A stretch of 64,000 bases of DNA from contig JAHLEH010000006.1 of NCBI GenBank assembly GCA_018883545.1, forward strand, positions 62,001-126,000, read 5' to 3'. Shown here piece after piece: positions 9,366 to 18,374 of this stretch; positions within the stretch are counted from its first letter, which is position 1; every line of letters starts with the position of its first letter. The translations under genes were made by a program, and so were the position numbers. The stretch comes from Marixanthotalea marina. GTDB lineage: Bacteria > Bacteroidota > Bacteroidia > Flavobacteriales > Flavobacteriaceae. The notes below the pieces were generated by a model, which saw only the letters and a list, made by a program, of their open reading frames with translations, had not been told where the DNA came from and did not search any database.

Positions 9366-9917
9366 TTATTGCCCGATTACTACTTTAGGAAAACGAATAA
9401 CCTTATCTCCTAATGCATATCCTTTTTCAATAACATCTATAATTTTGCCTTTTAAATCATCGCTCGGTGCAGGAATTTGTGTAACCGCTTCGTGATTATC
9501 GGCATTAAATACATCTCCTTGAGCTACTTCTATAACAGACAATCCTTTTTGTTGCAAAGTGGATTTTAGCTTGTTGCTTATGAGCTCAACTCCTTTTAAA
9601 AGTTCTTTTTCTTTGGTTTTTGAAATCTCTACATAAGCCCTGTCAAAATCATCTAAAATTGGCAACAAAGCCTCCATAACCTCCCTATTGGCAGACCTGA
9701 ACAAATCGATACGCTCTTTAGATGTACGTTTTTTGTAATTCTCGAACTCGGCAAATAAGCGTAAAAACTTATCTTTTTCCTGCTTTAATTCTTCTTTTAG
9801 CTTTTCTTCAACGGTTTGTTCTTCAACAACTTGATCTTCTACTTCAACAGTTTTTGTTTCGTTTTCTGTTGGTGTTTCCACTTTTATATCTTCGTCTTTG
9901 TTTTCTTTTTTGCTCAT
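9366..9917 (-). CDS. grpE: Nucleotide exchange factor GrpE
   Basis: 183-residue partner of DnaK that releases ADP. An acidic, Glu/Thr-rich disordered N-terminus (1-35) leads to the long paired coiled coil (about 35-95, with [18 protein letters not shown]) and the small beta domain, with the family signature NPDNHEAV-like segment here as [13 protein letters not shown] and the end [17 protein letters not shown]. First gene of the grpE-dnaJ pair. Upstream there are two ATGTCAT repeats that may belong to heat-shock control. Confidence 0.95.
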   Translation of the reverse strand: MSKKENKDEDIKVETPTENETKTVEVEDQVVEEQTVEEKLKEELKQEKDKFLRLFAEFENYKKRTSKERIDLFRSANREVMEALLPILDDFDRAYVEISKTKEKELLKGVELISNKLKSTLQQKGLSVIEVAQGDVFNADNHEAVTQIPAPSDDLKGKIIDVIEKGYALGDKVIRFPKVVIGQ

Positions 9918-9980
9918 AGATATTTCAATTTATACAAACTCTTAAACTTGTTGGCAAAATTACTGCCATTATTGAAAAAA

Positions 9981-9995
9981 TGTCATAATGTCATT
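9981..9995 (-). promoter_or_regulatory. Tandem ATGTCAT repeats upstream of grpE-dnaJ
   Basis: TGTCATAATGTCAT contains ATGTCAT twice with a 1-base step, 64-78 bases before the grpE start. A TGCCATTATTG sequence follows nearer the gene. The position suits a stress-control element for a chaperone operon, but I know of no firm consensus to match it to. Confidence 0.3.
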
Positions 9996-10045
9996 AAATT
10001 TTTTTTGATAGATTCAATAACAAAAAAATAGATTAAAAAAACATA

Positions 10046-10065
10046 TTTTAGTATTCATACTAAAA
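10046..10065. promoter_or_regulatory. Perfect palindrome upstream of the stand-alone plug gene
   Basis: TTTTAGTAT and ATACTAAAA are perfect inverted 9-mers separated by TC, 22 bases before the ATG at 10087. Could be an operator or an mRNA 5' hairpin. Confidence 0.35.
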
Positions 10066-10086
10066 ACAAATTATAATAAACTAATT

Positions 10087-10773
10087 ATGAAATCACCCAT
10101 TTATTTTAAAAAAAACACAATCAGCTTTTTACTAATTATTACAACCATAACAAACGTATTGGGCCAAGAAACAACCATACGAGGTATTGTGAAAGATGAT
10201 TTTAAAAACCCCTTAGAAAATGTTAGTGTTAAAATAGAAAATGGCGACACAGAAGTATTTACTGATGCCACTGGGCTTTATAATATTACAGTGCCCGCCA
10301 AAAGTAAATTGGTTTTTTCGTATGATGGTTATAAACCAAAAAAAGTATCTACCAAAAACAAAGATGTTATTAATGTCTTTTTAAAATACAACAAGAAAGC
10401 TAACGACGATAAAGAAGTAAATACTGGCTATGGTAAAATTAAACAATCTGAGAGTACTATTTCAGCAAGTTCTGTGGATGAGAAATTCATAGAACAGGAA
10501 AACAACTTGGATATGGCTACATATTTAAGAACTGTACCTGGCGTTAGAGTTATTGAAGAAGGTGGTGAATTAAATATTCTAATAAGAGGCAACCGAAGTT
10601 TAAACTCAAGTGATGCGCCACTAATTATGCTAAATGGGTCTCAATACAATGGTTCATTAAAAAATTTAAACCCAAGAGATATAAAAGCCATCGATGTTCT
10701 CAAAGATGCTTCTGGAACAGCAGCTTACGGCTCTAGAGGTGCCAACGGTGTTATTTTAATTTCAACCAAATAA
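10087..10773 (+). CDS. Stand-alone TonB-receptor plug protein with carboxypeptidase-regulatory-like domain
   Basis: 228 residues: signal peptide (about 1-26, ending VLGQE), a CarboxypepD_reg-like beta-sandwich (29-100, IRGIVKDDFKNPLENVSV) and a TonB-dependent-receptor plug (about 125-228, with the family motifs LDMATYLRTVPGVRV, ILIRGNRSLN and the closing AAYGSRGANGVILISTK). That closing motif is normally followed by a 22-strand barrel; here the gene stops there. No frameshift continuation exists downstream, since a separate lipoprotein gene starts 85 bp later. A functional soluble plug rather than a broken SusC is likely because the domain ends cleanly. Role unknown. Confidence 0.85.
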   Translation: MKSPIYFKKNTISFLLIITTITNVLGQETTIRGIVKDDFKNPLENVSVKIENGDTEVFTDATGLYNITVPAKSKLVFSYDGYKPKKVSTKNKDVINVFLKYNKKANDDKEVNTGYGKIKQSESTISASSVDEKFIEQENNLDMATYLRTVPGVRVIEEGGELNILIRGNRSLNSSDAPLIMLNGSQYNGSLKNLNPRDIKAIDVLKDASGTAAYGSRGANGVILISTK

Positions 10774-10857
10774 GTATACTGGAATAAACTTCTGTACCAT
10801 TAAGTTTAAAAGTGTTATTTTGGTTAAAAATTTCAACTGAACTAAACTTCAAAATCA

Positions 10858-11274
10858 ATGAAAAAACTATTCTACTTTTTTTGTATTTCCTTAATTCTTT
10901 GCAGCTGCGGAAATAAAGAAAACAATGAAAGCGTTACATCCCAAACAAATAGCAATCCAACAGAAATGACCAAACAATTACGCCACGTGGTGTTATTTAA
11001 ATTTAAAGAATCGTCAAGCGCAGCAGATATCAACAAAGTGGAAACCGCTTTTGAAGCATTACCTTCAAAAATTAAGGAAATTAAAGATTTAGAATGGGGA
11101 TTAAATAATAGTCCCGAAGGTATAAACAAAGGATTTACCCATTGTTTTTTTGTAACTTTTGACAGTGAAGAAGACAGAGCCATTTACTTACCTCACCCAG
11201 CTCACAAAGCATTTGTGGATATTTTAAGTCCGCATTTAGATGACGTGTTGGTTATAGATTATTGGAATCGTTAA
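10858..11274 (+). CDS. Dabb-family (stress-responsive alpha/beta barrel) lipoprotein
   Basis: 138 residues. A lipobox LCSCG (Cys17) makes it a likely membrane-anchored lipoprotein; the mature part is a single Dabb domain (RHVVLFKFKESSSAADINKVETAF ... THCFFVTFDSEEDRAIYLPHPAHKAFV), a ferredoxin-like dimeric fold with the conserved YLPHPAH signature. Biochemical role of secreted Dabb proteins is not established. It follows the plug gene on the same strand and converges on the TIGR01777 gene 14 bp downstream. Confidence 0.85.
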   Translation: MKKLFYFFCISLILCSCGNKENNESVTSQTNSNPTEMTKQLRHVVLFKFKESSSAADINKVETAFEALPSKIKEIKDLEWGLNNSPEGINKGFTHCFFVTFDSEEDRAIYLPHPAHKAFVDILSPHLDDVLVIDYWNR

Positions 11275-11288
11275 CATTTTGCTGAATA

Positions 11289-12191
11289 TTATAGTAAATC
11301 TTCTAAGGCTGGTTTTAAATAATTAAATTTAAAACCAAAGCCTTTGTTTGTTACTTTTTTGGAACTTACCCGTTGGCTATCAAATAACAACGTATGCATT
11401 TCTCCCAAAACAAATTTTAAAACGAACTTGGGTATATTGGGCAATACCAAAGGCCTGTCAATTACTTTTGCAATAGATTTTATTAATTCTTTATTACTAA
11501 CAGGGTTGGGGGCCACACCATTGTAAACACCTTCCAAATGGTGTTTTAATATATATACGTACATTTTACCCAAATCCTCATTATGAATCCACGATTGCCA
11601 TTGCTTTCCATTACCAAAAGCAGCTCCCAAACCGTATTTTATAGGTTTTGCCATTTCAGGAAGTGCCCCTCCTTTTGCTGACAAAACCAGACCAGTTCTT
11701 ATTTTAGAAACTTTAATTCCTAAGTTAGAAAAACCATCTACACTATGCTCCCATTCTTTAACGACGTGCGCCAGAAAAGACTCGTCAAAATCATGGAATG
11801 TTTCTTCGTAATAATTGGTTAAAGAATCTGGATAAACACCTATGGCACTTGCAGAAATAATATGTTTTATTGGATACGATTCCCCTTTTAAAGAATCAAT
11901 TAACAGCTGTGTACTTTCTGTTCTACTTGTAATAATTTCCTTTTTATAACTTGACGTCCACCGCTTGGAAATATTGGCACCTGCCAAGTGAACAATGGCG
12001 TCCACCCCTTCAAAACAACGCATATCGATATCTTTCGACGTTACATTCCAATAAAATCCTTTATAATTTTCTTTGTTTTCAATTTTGGATTTTGAAGTAG
12101 TTAAATAATTAACAGCTATGTTTTCTGCATGACATTGCTTTACAATTTCTTCACCTATTAACCCCGTAGCCCCCGTTATTAAAACCTTCAT
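11289..12191 (-). CDS. TIGR01777-family NAD(P)-dependent epimerase-like protein
   Basis: 300-residue extended short-chain dehydrogenase, SDR39U1/YfcH type. The N-terminal Rossmann motif is ITGATGLIGEEIV (about 5-17), followed by DAIVHLAGANISKRWT (about 63-78), the marker of this family, then the active-site region ISASAIGVYPDS with Tyr, and KIRTGLVLSAKGGALPEM. Substrate is not known for the family. It appears to be a lone minus-strand gene. Confidence 0.9.
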   Translation of the reverse strand: MKVLITGATGLIGEEIVKQCHAENIAVNYLTTSKSKIENKENYKGFYWNVTSKDIDMRCFEGVDAIVHLAGANISKRWTSSYKKEIITSRTESTQLLIDSLKGESYPIKHIISASAIGVYPDSLTNYYEETFHDFDESFLAHVVKEWEHSVDGFSNLGIKVSKIRTGLVLSAKGGALPEMAKPIKYGLGAAFGNGKQWQSWIHNEDLGKMYVYILKHHLEGVYNGVAPNPVSNKELIKSIAKVIDRPLVLPNIPKFVLKFVLGEMHTLLFDSQRVSSKKVTNKGFGFKFNYLKPALEDLL

Positions 12192-12362
12192 ATTCTTTTT
12201 TTATAAAGTTACGAAACCACAAAGCAAACCACACTTGATTTATATTAGGTTTAACAAAAAATACCGTTAATCTTTACTTAACACTTTATGTTACATATAT
12301 TTAAATAAATACAAACCGAATTCGTAGATATTACAATGTTTTGCTAGCGCACAACATTTGAC

Positions 12363-13049
12363 TTATGCCGAATGCTCAGTGCCTTTAATGGCCCTGAGCA
12401 TTTCTCTCTTTCCAGGGGGGCCTGGTAATTTTTCAACCTTAAACCCAACTTCCATCATGGCTCTTCTAACACTGCCTTTTGCAGAATATGTAACCAAAAC
12501 ACCGTTGATTTTTAAAGCATTAAACATCTTTTCAAAAATAGCTTTGGTCCATAATTCAGATTGTACCCTTGCACCAAAAGCATCAAAATAAATTAAGTCG
12601 TACATATTTTGATCGCTAATCTCATTAAAAAACTGTTGCTTTTTTAAAATTGAGAAGCTAGACAATAATTCATGCTTTTCTTCCCAAGAAACTTTGTGCA
12701 TTTTTTCAAATAGAAAATCTTGGCTATTCACGTTTAGTTGCTCCGAATAATTTAGCTTCCCCACCTCTTCTGGGGGCACGGGATAGGCCTCCACCCCACA
12801 ATAATCAATTTCTACGCTTAATCTTTTAGCTTCAAGGGCGGTAATAAATGCATTTAGTCCTGTGCCGAAACCTATTTCAAGAATGGAAATTTTATTATAA
12901 CCATGTTCACGCAAATAATTCAAACCATGGTTTATAAACACGTGATAAGCCTCTTGAATGGCTCCGTGTTTTGAGTGGTAACTCTCATTCCATTCTGGCA
13001 AGTAAATAGTAGTAGAGCCATCGGCTGTTGTTATTATTTTCCGTTCCAA
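12363..13049 (-). CDS. mnmD: tRNA 5-methylaminomethyl-2-thiouridine methyltransferase
   Basis: 228-residue stand-alone equivalent of the MnmC N-terminal domain, which makes mnm5s2U at the tRNA wobble base using SAM. The SAM-binding motif is ILEIGFGTGLNAF (about 60-72), and YDLIYFDAFGARVQSELWT carries the catalytic Asp region of the family. The C-terminus VEKLPGPPGKREMLRA is characteristic. The FAD oxidase half of E. coli MnmC is absent, as is usual in Bacteroidota. Divergent from ilvE with an 83-bp spacer. Confidence 0.9.
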   Translation of the reverse strand: MERKIITTADGSTTIYLPEWNESYHSKHGAIQEAYHVFINHGLNYLREHGYNKISILEIGFGTGLNAFITALEAKRLSVEIDYCGVEAYPVPPEEVGKLNYSEQLNVNSQDFLFEKMHKVSWEEKHELLSSFSILKKQQFFNEISDQNMYDLIYFDAFGARVQSELWTKAIFEKMFNALKINGVLVTYSAKGSVRRAMMEVGFKVEKLPGPPGKREMLRAIKGTEHSA

Positions 13050-13104
13050 GTTAAATTTTAACGATTTGTTGTAAAAGTAACCATTTTTTAAGAACGATTT
13101 TGCT

Positions 13105-13112
13105 TAAATTTG
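13105..13112 (+). promoter_or_regulatory. Putative -7 box for ilvE
   Basis: TAAATTTG fits the Bacteroidota -7 consensus TAnnTTTG and lies 21 bases before the ilvE ATG. No good -33 TTG is visible at the ideal distance. Confidence 0.5.
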
Positions 13113-13132
13113 TCTTGTAAAGACGTGGATTT

Positions 13133-14200
13133 ATGAATACAATACAAAGTGATATAAAAATCACCAAGACGAAAGCTACGAAAATTCATGATGTAGACTT
13201 TGACAACCTTAATTTTGGAAAGGTTTTTTCAGACCACATGTTGGTTTGCGATTATAAAAATGGTAAATGGCAAGCACCTGAAATTGTCCCTTACCAATCC
13301 CTTACCTTAGATCCAAGTGCTAAAATATTCCACTATGGTCAATCTGTCTTTGAAGGCATGAAAGCTTATAAAGACAGTTATGGCTCTATTTTCTTATTCA
13401 GACCTATAGAAAATTGCAAGCGTTTAAACATTTCATCCAAACGTTTGGCGATTCCTGAGTTGCCGGAAGATTATTTTATGGAAGGTTTGAAAACGCTTTT
13501 AAAAGTGGACAGTGATTGGATTCCAACTAAAGAAGGCAGTTCGCTTTACATTAGGCCTTTTGTTTTTGCCTCAGGCAATGGTTTCCACGCCTCTCCGGCA
13601 GACGAATATAAATTTATTATTTGTTGCGCGCCTTCTGGTGCCTATTTTTCCGGAAAAGTAAAAGTTCTTATTGAAGAAAAATACTCGCGCTCTGCTAATG
13701 GCGGCGTTGGTTTTGCAAAAGCAGGTGGTAATTATGCAGGACAGTTTTACCCAACACAATTGGCTGTTGAAAAAGGATACCAACAAGTTATTTGGACCGA
13801 CGATACCAACCACGAGTATATAGAAGAAGCTGGTGCCATGAATATTTTTGTTAGAATTAATGACACGCTTATTACTGGGCCAACCAGCGATAGAATTCTT
13901 GATGGCATTACCCGTAAAAGTATTATCGAATTGGCTAAATCTGAGGGTATTCCAGTAGAAGTCCGAAAAATTACTGTAAGTGAAGTGGTTGAGGCTGCTA
14001 AAAATGGTTCCTTAAAAGAAATGTTTGGTGCCGGAACTGCGGCTGTTGTATCGCCAATTTCTGGTTTCGGTTATAAAAATACAGATTATGCTTTACCTGA
14101 ACTTCAAGATACATACGCAAATTATTTAAAAAAGCGCATTACCGATATACAAACCAATAAATCGGAAGATCCTTTTGGTTGGAGGTATGAAGTTGAATAA
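13133..14200 (+). CDS. ilvE: Branched-chain amino acid aminotransferase
   Basis: Class IV PLP aminotransferase interconverting Val, Leu, Ile and their 2-oxo acids with glutamate. The 355-residue length and the PLP-lysine motif GVGFAKAGGNYAGQ place it in the longer subgroup shared with many Gram-positives and eukaryotes. Also visible: FHYGQSVFEGMKAY near the N-terminus, IEEAGAMNIF and FGAGTAAVVSP that bind cofactor phosphate. A single gene with its own promoter and a strong terminator; no other ilv genes nearby. Confidence 0.95.
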   Translation: MNTIQSDIKITKTKATKIHDVDFDNLNFGKVFSDHMLVCDYKNGKWQAPEIVPYQSLTLDPSAKIFHYGQSVFEGMKAYKDSYGSIFLFRPIENCKRLNISSKRLAIPELPEDYFMEGLKTLLKVDSDWIPTKEGSSLYIRPFVFASGNGFHASPADEYKFIICCAPSGAYFSGKVKVLIEEKYSRSANGGVGFAKAGGNYAGQFYPTQLAVEKGYQQVIWTDDTNHEYIEEAGAMNIFVRINDTLITGPTSDRILDGITRKSIIELAKSEGIPVEVRKITVSEVVEAAKNGSLKEMFGAGTAAVVSPISGFGYKNTDYALPELQDTYANYLKKRITDIQTNKSEDPFGWRYEVE

Positions 14201-14224
14201 ATTTAGTTACAAAATTATAGAAGC

Positions 14225-14255
14225 AAAAAGAGAAGCCTGAAAGCTTCTCTTTTTT
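14225..14255. terminator. Terminator between ilvE and the MazG-like gene
   Basis: AAAAAGAGAAGC (14225-14236), loop CTGAAA, GCTTCTCTTTTT (14243-14254). A- and T-rich ends on both sides make it bidirectional, serving two convergent genes. It touches the stop codon of the minus-strand gene. Confidence 0.85.
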
Positions 14256-14640
14256 ATTTGTTTAAAATAGTTTCAATGTTTGGCTTAAAATAATTGGGGC
14301 CTTTTAGCACCTTACCATCTTCTCTATAAATAGGTTGACCGTCTTCACCTAGTTTGCTCATATTACTACGCTGAATTTCTTCAAAAACCTCTTCTATTTT
14401 ATATTGCAATCCGTGTTCTATAATGGTCCCACATAAAATATAGAGCATGTCTCCCAGGGCATCGGCAACCTCAACCAAATCATTATTATTGGCCGCTTCC
14501 AAATACTCTTCATTTTCTTCGCGCATCAATTTATAACGCAACATATTTTTCTCTATTCCCAAATCGGCTTTTGGTGATTCTCTATAGCCAATTTTAAATG
14601 CGGTGTGAAATTCCTTTACAGCGTCTAGTTTATTCTTCAT
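14254..14640 (-). CDS. MazG-like nucleotide pyrophosphohydrolase
   Basis: 128 residues of the all-alpha NTP-PPase (MazG/PRA-PH) superfamily: the metal-binding pattern EENEEYLEAANNNDLVEVADALGDMLYILCG (about 36-66) supplies the ExxE...ExxD acidic residues. Likely hydrolyses a nucleoside or related triphosphate to the monophosphate; the exact substrate cannot be read off. Starts 41 bp from a small divergent membrane-protein gene. Confidence 0.85.
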   Translation of the reverse strand: MKNKLDAVKEFHTAFKIGYRESPKADLGIEKNMLRYKLMREENEEYLEAANNNDLVEVADALGDMLYILCGTIIEHGLQYKIEEVFEEIQRSNMSKLGEDGQPIYREDGKVLKGPNYFKPNIETILNK

Positions 14641-14681
14641 GGATGGATTTTATTTACTTATTTTTGCATAAAAATAACCAT

Positions 14682-14867
14682 ATGTTCAGTAAAGGTCAAA
14701 TCATTTTCGCCATTTTATTCATTATTGTTTTTGCCATAGTGATTGGCTACACCTATAGAAAGGATTTGAAACTTCACAAAAAATTTTATGCTGGTAGCTT
14801 GTGGATATTGATAGCTTTTATTGCTTTTATCGCCTTAATTTCTGCCATTAAATTCTTTTTCAAGTAG
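14682..14867 (+). CDS. Small membrane protein, two TM helices
   Basis: 61 residues from the ATG at 14682 (the frame is open further upstream but that would overlap the divergent MazG-like gene). Two hydrophobic helices (about 5-23 and 37-58) with a basic loop YRKDLKLHKKFY between them. Resembles short uncharacterised proteins frequent in Flavobacteriaceae. No function can be inferred. Confidence 0.65.
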   Translation: MFSKGQIIFAILFIIVFAIVIGYTYRKDLKLHKKFYAGSLWILIAFIAFIALISAIKFFFK

Positions 14868-15014
14868 AGTAAATAGCATTTTTTTATAAAAAAGGTAGGG
14901 TAAACACGTTTTAACTTGTTATATATAAAATGTAAAGTTTTTAACGCAACCATTTTTTAATTGTTGCATCTTATATAAAAACCAAATCGAAAATCAATCA
15001 AAACCAATCAAAAA

Positions 15015-15101
15015 ATGAAAGTACTTGTTATTATTGGCGTCTTAATTGCCGTGAATTTAATCCTATTAGCTTTTAGCGTAAACAAAAAAACAGAACCTTA
15101 A
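15015..15101 (+). CDS. 28-residue membrane micropeptide
   Basis: ATG at 15015 opens a 28-codon frame: one hydrophobic helix (VLVIIGVLIAVNLILLAF) and a short polar tail (VNKKTEP). The stop codon lies inside the loop region of a strong rho-independent terminator, so a short transcript ends right after it. Ordinary gene finders would skip it. Coding status rests on the tight start-helix-terminator layout only. Confidence 0.5.
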   Translation: MKVLVIIGVLIAVNLILLAFSVNKKTEP

Positions 15102-15120
15102 ATAGGTTCTGTTTTTTTTT
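15090..15120 (+). terminator. Terminator after the micropeptide
   Basis: Perfect 9-bp stem ACAGAACCT / AGGTTCTGT (15090-15098, 15104-15112) and a run of T. It overlaps the last codons of the 28-residue frame. Confidence 0.85.
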
Positions 15121-15139
15121 ATGTAAAACTGAAAAGATT

Positions 15140-17179
15140 TTAATTAATTTCTGGCAAGAAATTGTAATGTTTGCTGTACTCCAGCATTTGCCCTGAAAAT
15201 GTTTCTGGGTAGGCTACCTTAACCTCTTGTATATTTCCACTTTCATCTGTAACAGCTTCAAGAACAGGATTTACAAATCCAGAATATGGCGCTGATTTAA
15301 ACTGCTTGTTACGTTCTAAAATTTCGGCATGAAGTTCTTGATCGACTTTTACACCGTAATTTTCGACTAATGCTTCTGCAGCTGCATAATCGCCTTCAGA
15401 TTTAATACGCTGAACTTCCTTAAGCAATGCTCCAAAAAGCTCTCGAAGCTTATCATAATCATTTATATTGTAATAGGTTTTCCCTTCTCTCGTTACTTTT
15501 TCAATTACATTTTCCACCTTACCTTTTTCATAAACCCAAGCAGAAATCCACTGCCTATTGCGCATGTGTGCTTCTTCAACATCATCACCTAAATTCAAAC
15601 GTATCAATTGCGTTACCAATCCATTTCTAATATAATCATCGTAACCCGCCATGCCGGCTTTCTTCCAATCATCCACAAGACCAAGTTCTTGTAATTTGCT
15701 GCTATATTGATAATATAATGCGACCAAATCGGCTCTGCCCTCTTCTATGGTAGATGCGTAATTTTTAAGGGTTTCTTTTGGTTGCCCAACACCGGGATTT
15801 AATTTTCCAGAAGCATGGCCAATAACTTCGTGGAGCGCCGTGTGCAACTTATCTGATAGCTCACCGTAAAGTTTGTTCAACTCAAGTTCTTCGGCATCGT
15901 TCGCAAACTCTTGTAAACGCCCTGTACTTCCGGCATTATTGTAGGCATCAATAATATTTCCCAAGGAAACCGATTTACTTCCTACGGCAGCCCTAATCCA
16001 ATTGGCATTGGGCAGATTAACACCAATAGGTGTACTTGGAGACGCATCGCCTGCTTCACCAGCAACATTAACCACTTTATAGGTAACGCCCACTACACTC
16101 TCTTTTTTATGTGCTGGCATTAAAGTAGAATTATCTTCGAACCATTGGGCGTTATCTGATAATACTTTCATTTTTTGGGACATATCAAAATCGTTAATTT
16201 GCACAATAGATTCGTAAGACCCTCTATACCCCAAAGGGTCATTGTAAACTTCTATAAAACTGTTTATGTAATCTACATTACCACTGGTAGCTGCAGTCCA
16301 AGCCACATTGTAATCATCCCATGTTTGTAGATCGCCTGTCTTGTAATATTCGATCAACAAACCAAGTGCATCACCTTGAGCCTGATTTCCAGCGACACCT
16401 TTGGCTAATTCCAACCATTTTACTATTTCGTCGATTGCAGTGCCATATAATCCGCCGGATTTATAAACACGCTCTTTTACAACTCCGTTTTCTTTAACTA
16501 ACTGTGAATTCAACCCAAAAGACAAAGGTTTTTCTGGATTAGGAGACGTTTTAGACTTGTAAAAACGCTGTACGTCTTCGTTTGTAACGTTTGGCCCATA
16601 AAAATTGACTGCCGATTGCGCCACATTATCAATGCCTTTGGCAAGATTTACTTTTTTTGTATCCTTATCATTAAATATAACCTCAAAAGCATCACCTTCT
16701 AATTTCGTATTGGTTTCTGCTAAAAGTTGTTTTAAATAATCTGCAGTAAAACTGGGTTTTAATTTATCGTTGGAATAATGGTGATGTATACCGTTGCTGA
16801 ACCAAACTCGTTTCAAATAAGTTTCAAAAGCCAGCCAGTTATCTGTTGTTTTGTCGCCCGAGTAATTTACATAAACAGACTCCAATGCCTTTCTAATGGT
16901 AAGATTATGACGGTAATTTTGATCCCACATAATATCTCTACCTGCCAAGCCTGCTTGGGTTAAATAGTAAACTAGCTTTTGTTCTTTTAAACTTAATTTT
17001 TCCCAATCAGGAATTCTGTACCTAAGCACCTTAACGTCTGCAAACTCGTCTACTTTATAATTAAAAGCCGAGTCTTTTAGCGTAGTTGGCTCTTCTATTG
17101 TTTCTTTATATGCGTTTTTTCCGCAAGAAACAATAAGCGCTGCTGACAGCGCTAGGCCTAAAATTAATTTTAATTTCAT
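15140..17179 (-). CDS. Secreted DPP III-like M49 metallopeptidase lipoprotein
   Basis: 679 residues. The N-terminus LGLALSAALIVSCGK has a lipobox (Cys about 19), so it is probably exported and lipidated. The zinc site is the six-residue M49 motif HEVIGH (450-455), followed by EEGRAD (about 479-484), which replaces the EECRAE of classical dipeptidyl peptidase III and still offers the zinc-ligand Glu. Length matches bacterial M49 enzymes. It would remove dipeptides from short oligopeptides, here outside the inner membrane. Lone minus-strand gene converging on the micropeptide unit. Confidence 0.9.
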   Translation of the reverse strand: MKLKLILGLALSAALIVSCGKNAYKETIEEPTTLKDSAFNYKVDEFADVKVLRYRIPDWEKLSLKEQKLVYYLTQAGLAGRDIMWDQNYRHNLTIRKALESVYVNYSGDKTTDNWLAFETYLKRVWFSNGIHHHYSNDKLKPSFTADYLKQLLAETNTKLEGDAFEVIFNDKDTKKVNLAKGIDNVAQSAVNFYGPNVTNEDVQRFYKSKTSPNPEKPLSFGLNSQLVKENGVVKERVYKSGGLYGTAIDEIVKWLELAKGVAGNQAQGDALGLLIEYYKTGDLQTWDDYNVAWTAATSGNVDYINSFIEVYNDPLGYRGSYESIVQINDFDMSQKMKVLSDNAQWFEDNSTLMPAHKKESVVGVTYKVVNVAGEAGDASPSTPIGVNLPNANWIRAAVGSKSVSLGNIIDAYNNAGSTGRLQEFANDAEELELNKLYGELSDKLHTALHEVIGHASGKLNPGVGQPKETLKNYASTIEEGRADLVALYYQYSSKLQELGLVDDWKKAGMAGYDDYIRNGLVTQLIRLNLGDDVEEAHMRNRQWISAWVYEKGKVENVIEKVTREGKTYYNINDYDKLRELFGALLKEVQRIKSEGDYAAAEALVENYGVKVDQELHAEILERNKQFKSAPYSGFVNPVLEAVTDESGNIQEVKVAYPETFSGQMLEYSKHYNFLPEIN

Positions 17180-17318
17180 TCTTTAATTATTTATATTGTT
17201 AGTCACCCTGTAATTAAATATTATTACCAAAAAACACCAATAATGCTTTTTTATATGAAAAATATTTAATTTTAAGGCTGCAAATGTAATAATTTATTAA
17301 TAGTTATTTTGAAATTAG

Positions 17319-17326
17319 TATCTTTG
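17319..17326 (+). promoter_or_regulatory. Putative -7 box for the SRPBCC-crcB operon
   Basis: TATCTTTG matches TAnnTTTG and lies 25 bases before the ATG at 17352. The -33 element is not obvious. Confidence 0.45.
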
Positions 17327-17351
17327 AATTATCAAAATTTATTCATTTTTA

Positions 17352-18374
17352 ATGAAAAAACTTAAGTACTTCTTATTCTTGCTTTTAATTGCCATAATAG
17401 GCACTTCTATTTATATTGCCGTTCAACCAAATGATTATGAATTTAGTAGAAGCCGAACCATTCAAGCGCCTGCCTCCCTATTGTTCAATAAAGTGAACGA
17501 CTTTAAAAATTGGCTGCAGTTTTCACCTTGGCTAGAACAAGAACCCAATGCCAATTTAACTTATGGAGAAACCACAAGCGGAAAAGGTGCAAGCTATAGT
17601 TGGGAAGGTGCCATTTTGGGCGAAGGCTCTATGGAAACACTAGCAACAGAAGGCAATACATTTATTTCACAACGTATTTATTTTATAAAGCCGTTTAGTT
17701 CTGAATCTGATATTTATTGGAACTTCGAACCCTCCGAAAATGGCACAAAAGTCATTTGGGGAATGGAAGGCGAACAAGATTTTATGACAAAAATGTACAC
17801 TGCTTTTGCTGGCTCCATAGAAAAAAATACAGCTCCTGATTTTGAACGTGGTTTGTTTAAATTAGATAGTGTTGCTAAAGCCGACATGCAAAAATACAGT
17901 ATTACCGTTAATGGTGTCACCCAACATGGTGGGGGCTATTATCTTTACAATACGGCATCATGCAAATTGGATGATGTTGAAAGTAAAATACAGGAAATGC
18001 TCCCAAAAGTAACCGATTTTGCTACTGCAAATAATATAACTATGGCTGGGGCACCTTTTGTAAATTATATAAAATGGGATGAAGCCAACAATGCGGCCAT
18101 TATCTCATGTTGTATACCTACAACCGAAAAAGTGATAACAACAGATAGTGGTATTTTAACTGGACAACTACTCCCGTTTAAGGCTGTAAAAACTACACTA
18201 AAAGGAAATTATACTAATTTAGATGAAGCATGGGATACAGCAAGAAACTATATTCCACAAAATGGTTTGGAATTTGCCGAAAATGGTCCTGTTTTGGAAG
18301 TATACCCAACAGACCCTAAAAATTACCCTAATCCAGCTGATTGGGTGACAGAAATTTATATTGCAGTTAATTAA
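17352..18374 (+). CDS. Membrane-anchored SRPBCC domain with C-terminal GyrI-like domain
   Basis: 340 residues: one N-terminal TM helix (about 5-24), an SRPBCC/polyketide-cyclase-like domain (about 30-170, FSRSRTIQAPASLLFNKVNDFKNWLQFSPWLE) and a GyrI-like small-molecule-binding domain (about 185-340, ending in VLEVYPTDPKNYPNPADWVTEIYIAVN). Both halves are ligand-binding folds, with no catalytic residues I can point to. Its stop codon overlaps the crcB start by one base (TAATG), so the two are translationally coupled; the reason for linkage to a fluoride channel is unclear. Confidence 0.8.
   Translation: MKKLKYFLFLLLIAIIGTSIYIAVQPNDYEFSRSRTIQAPASLLFNKVNDFKNWLQFSPWLEQEPNANLTYGETTSGKGASYSWEGAILGEGSMETLATEGNTFISQRIYFIKPFSSESDIYWNFEPSENGTKVIWGMEGEQDFMTKMYTAFAGSIEKNTAPDFERGLFKLDSVAKADMQKYSITVNGVTQHGGGYYLYNTASCKLDDVESKIQEMLPKVTDFATANNITMAGAPFVNYIKWDEANNAAIISCCIPTTEKVITTDSGILTGQLLPFKAVKTTLKGNYTNLDEAWDTARNYIPQNGLEFAENGPVLEVYPTDPKNYPNPADWVTEIYIAVN

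Noticed and set aside
10087..10773. Truncated SusC/TonB receptor pseudogene
   Set aside because: The frame ends cleanly at the plug boundary and no barrel remnant lies downstream, so I call it an intact plug-only gene.
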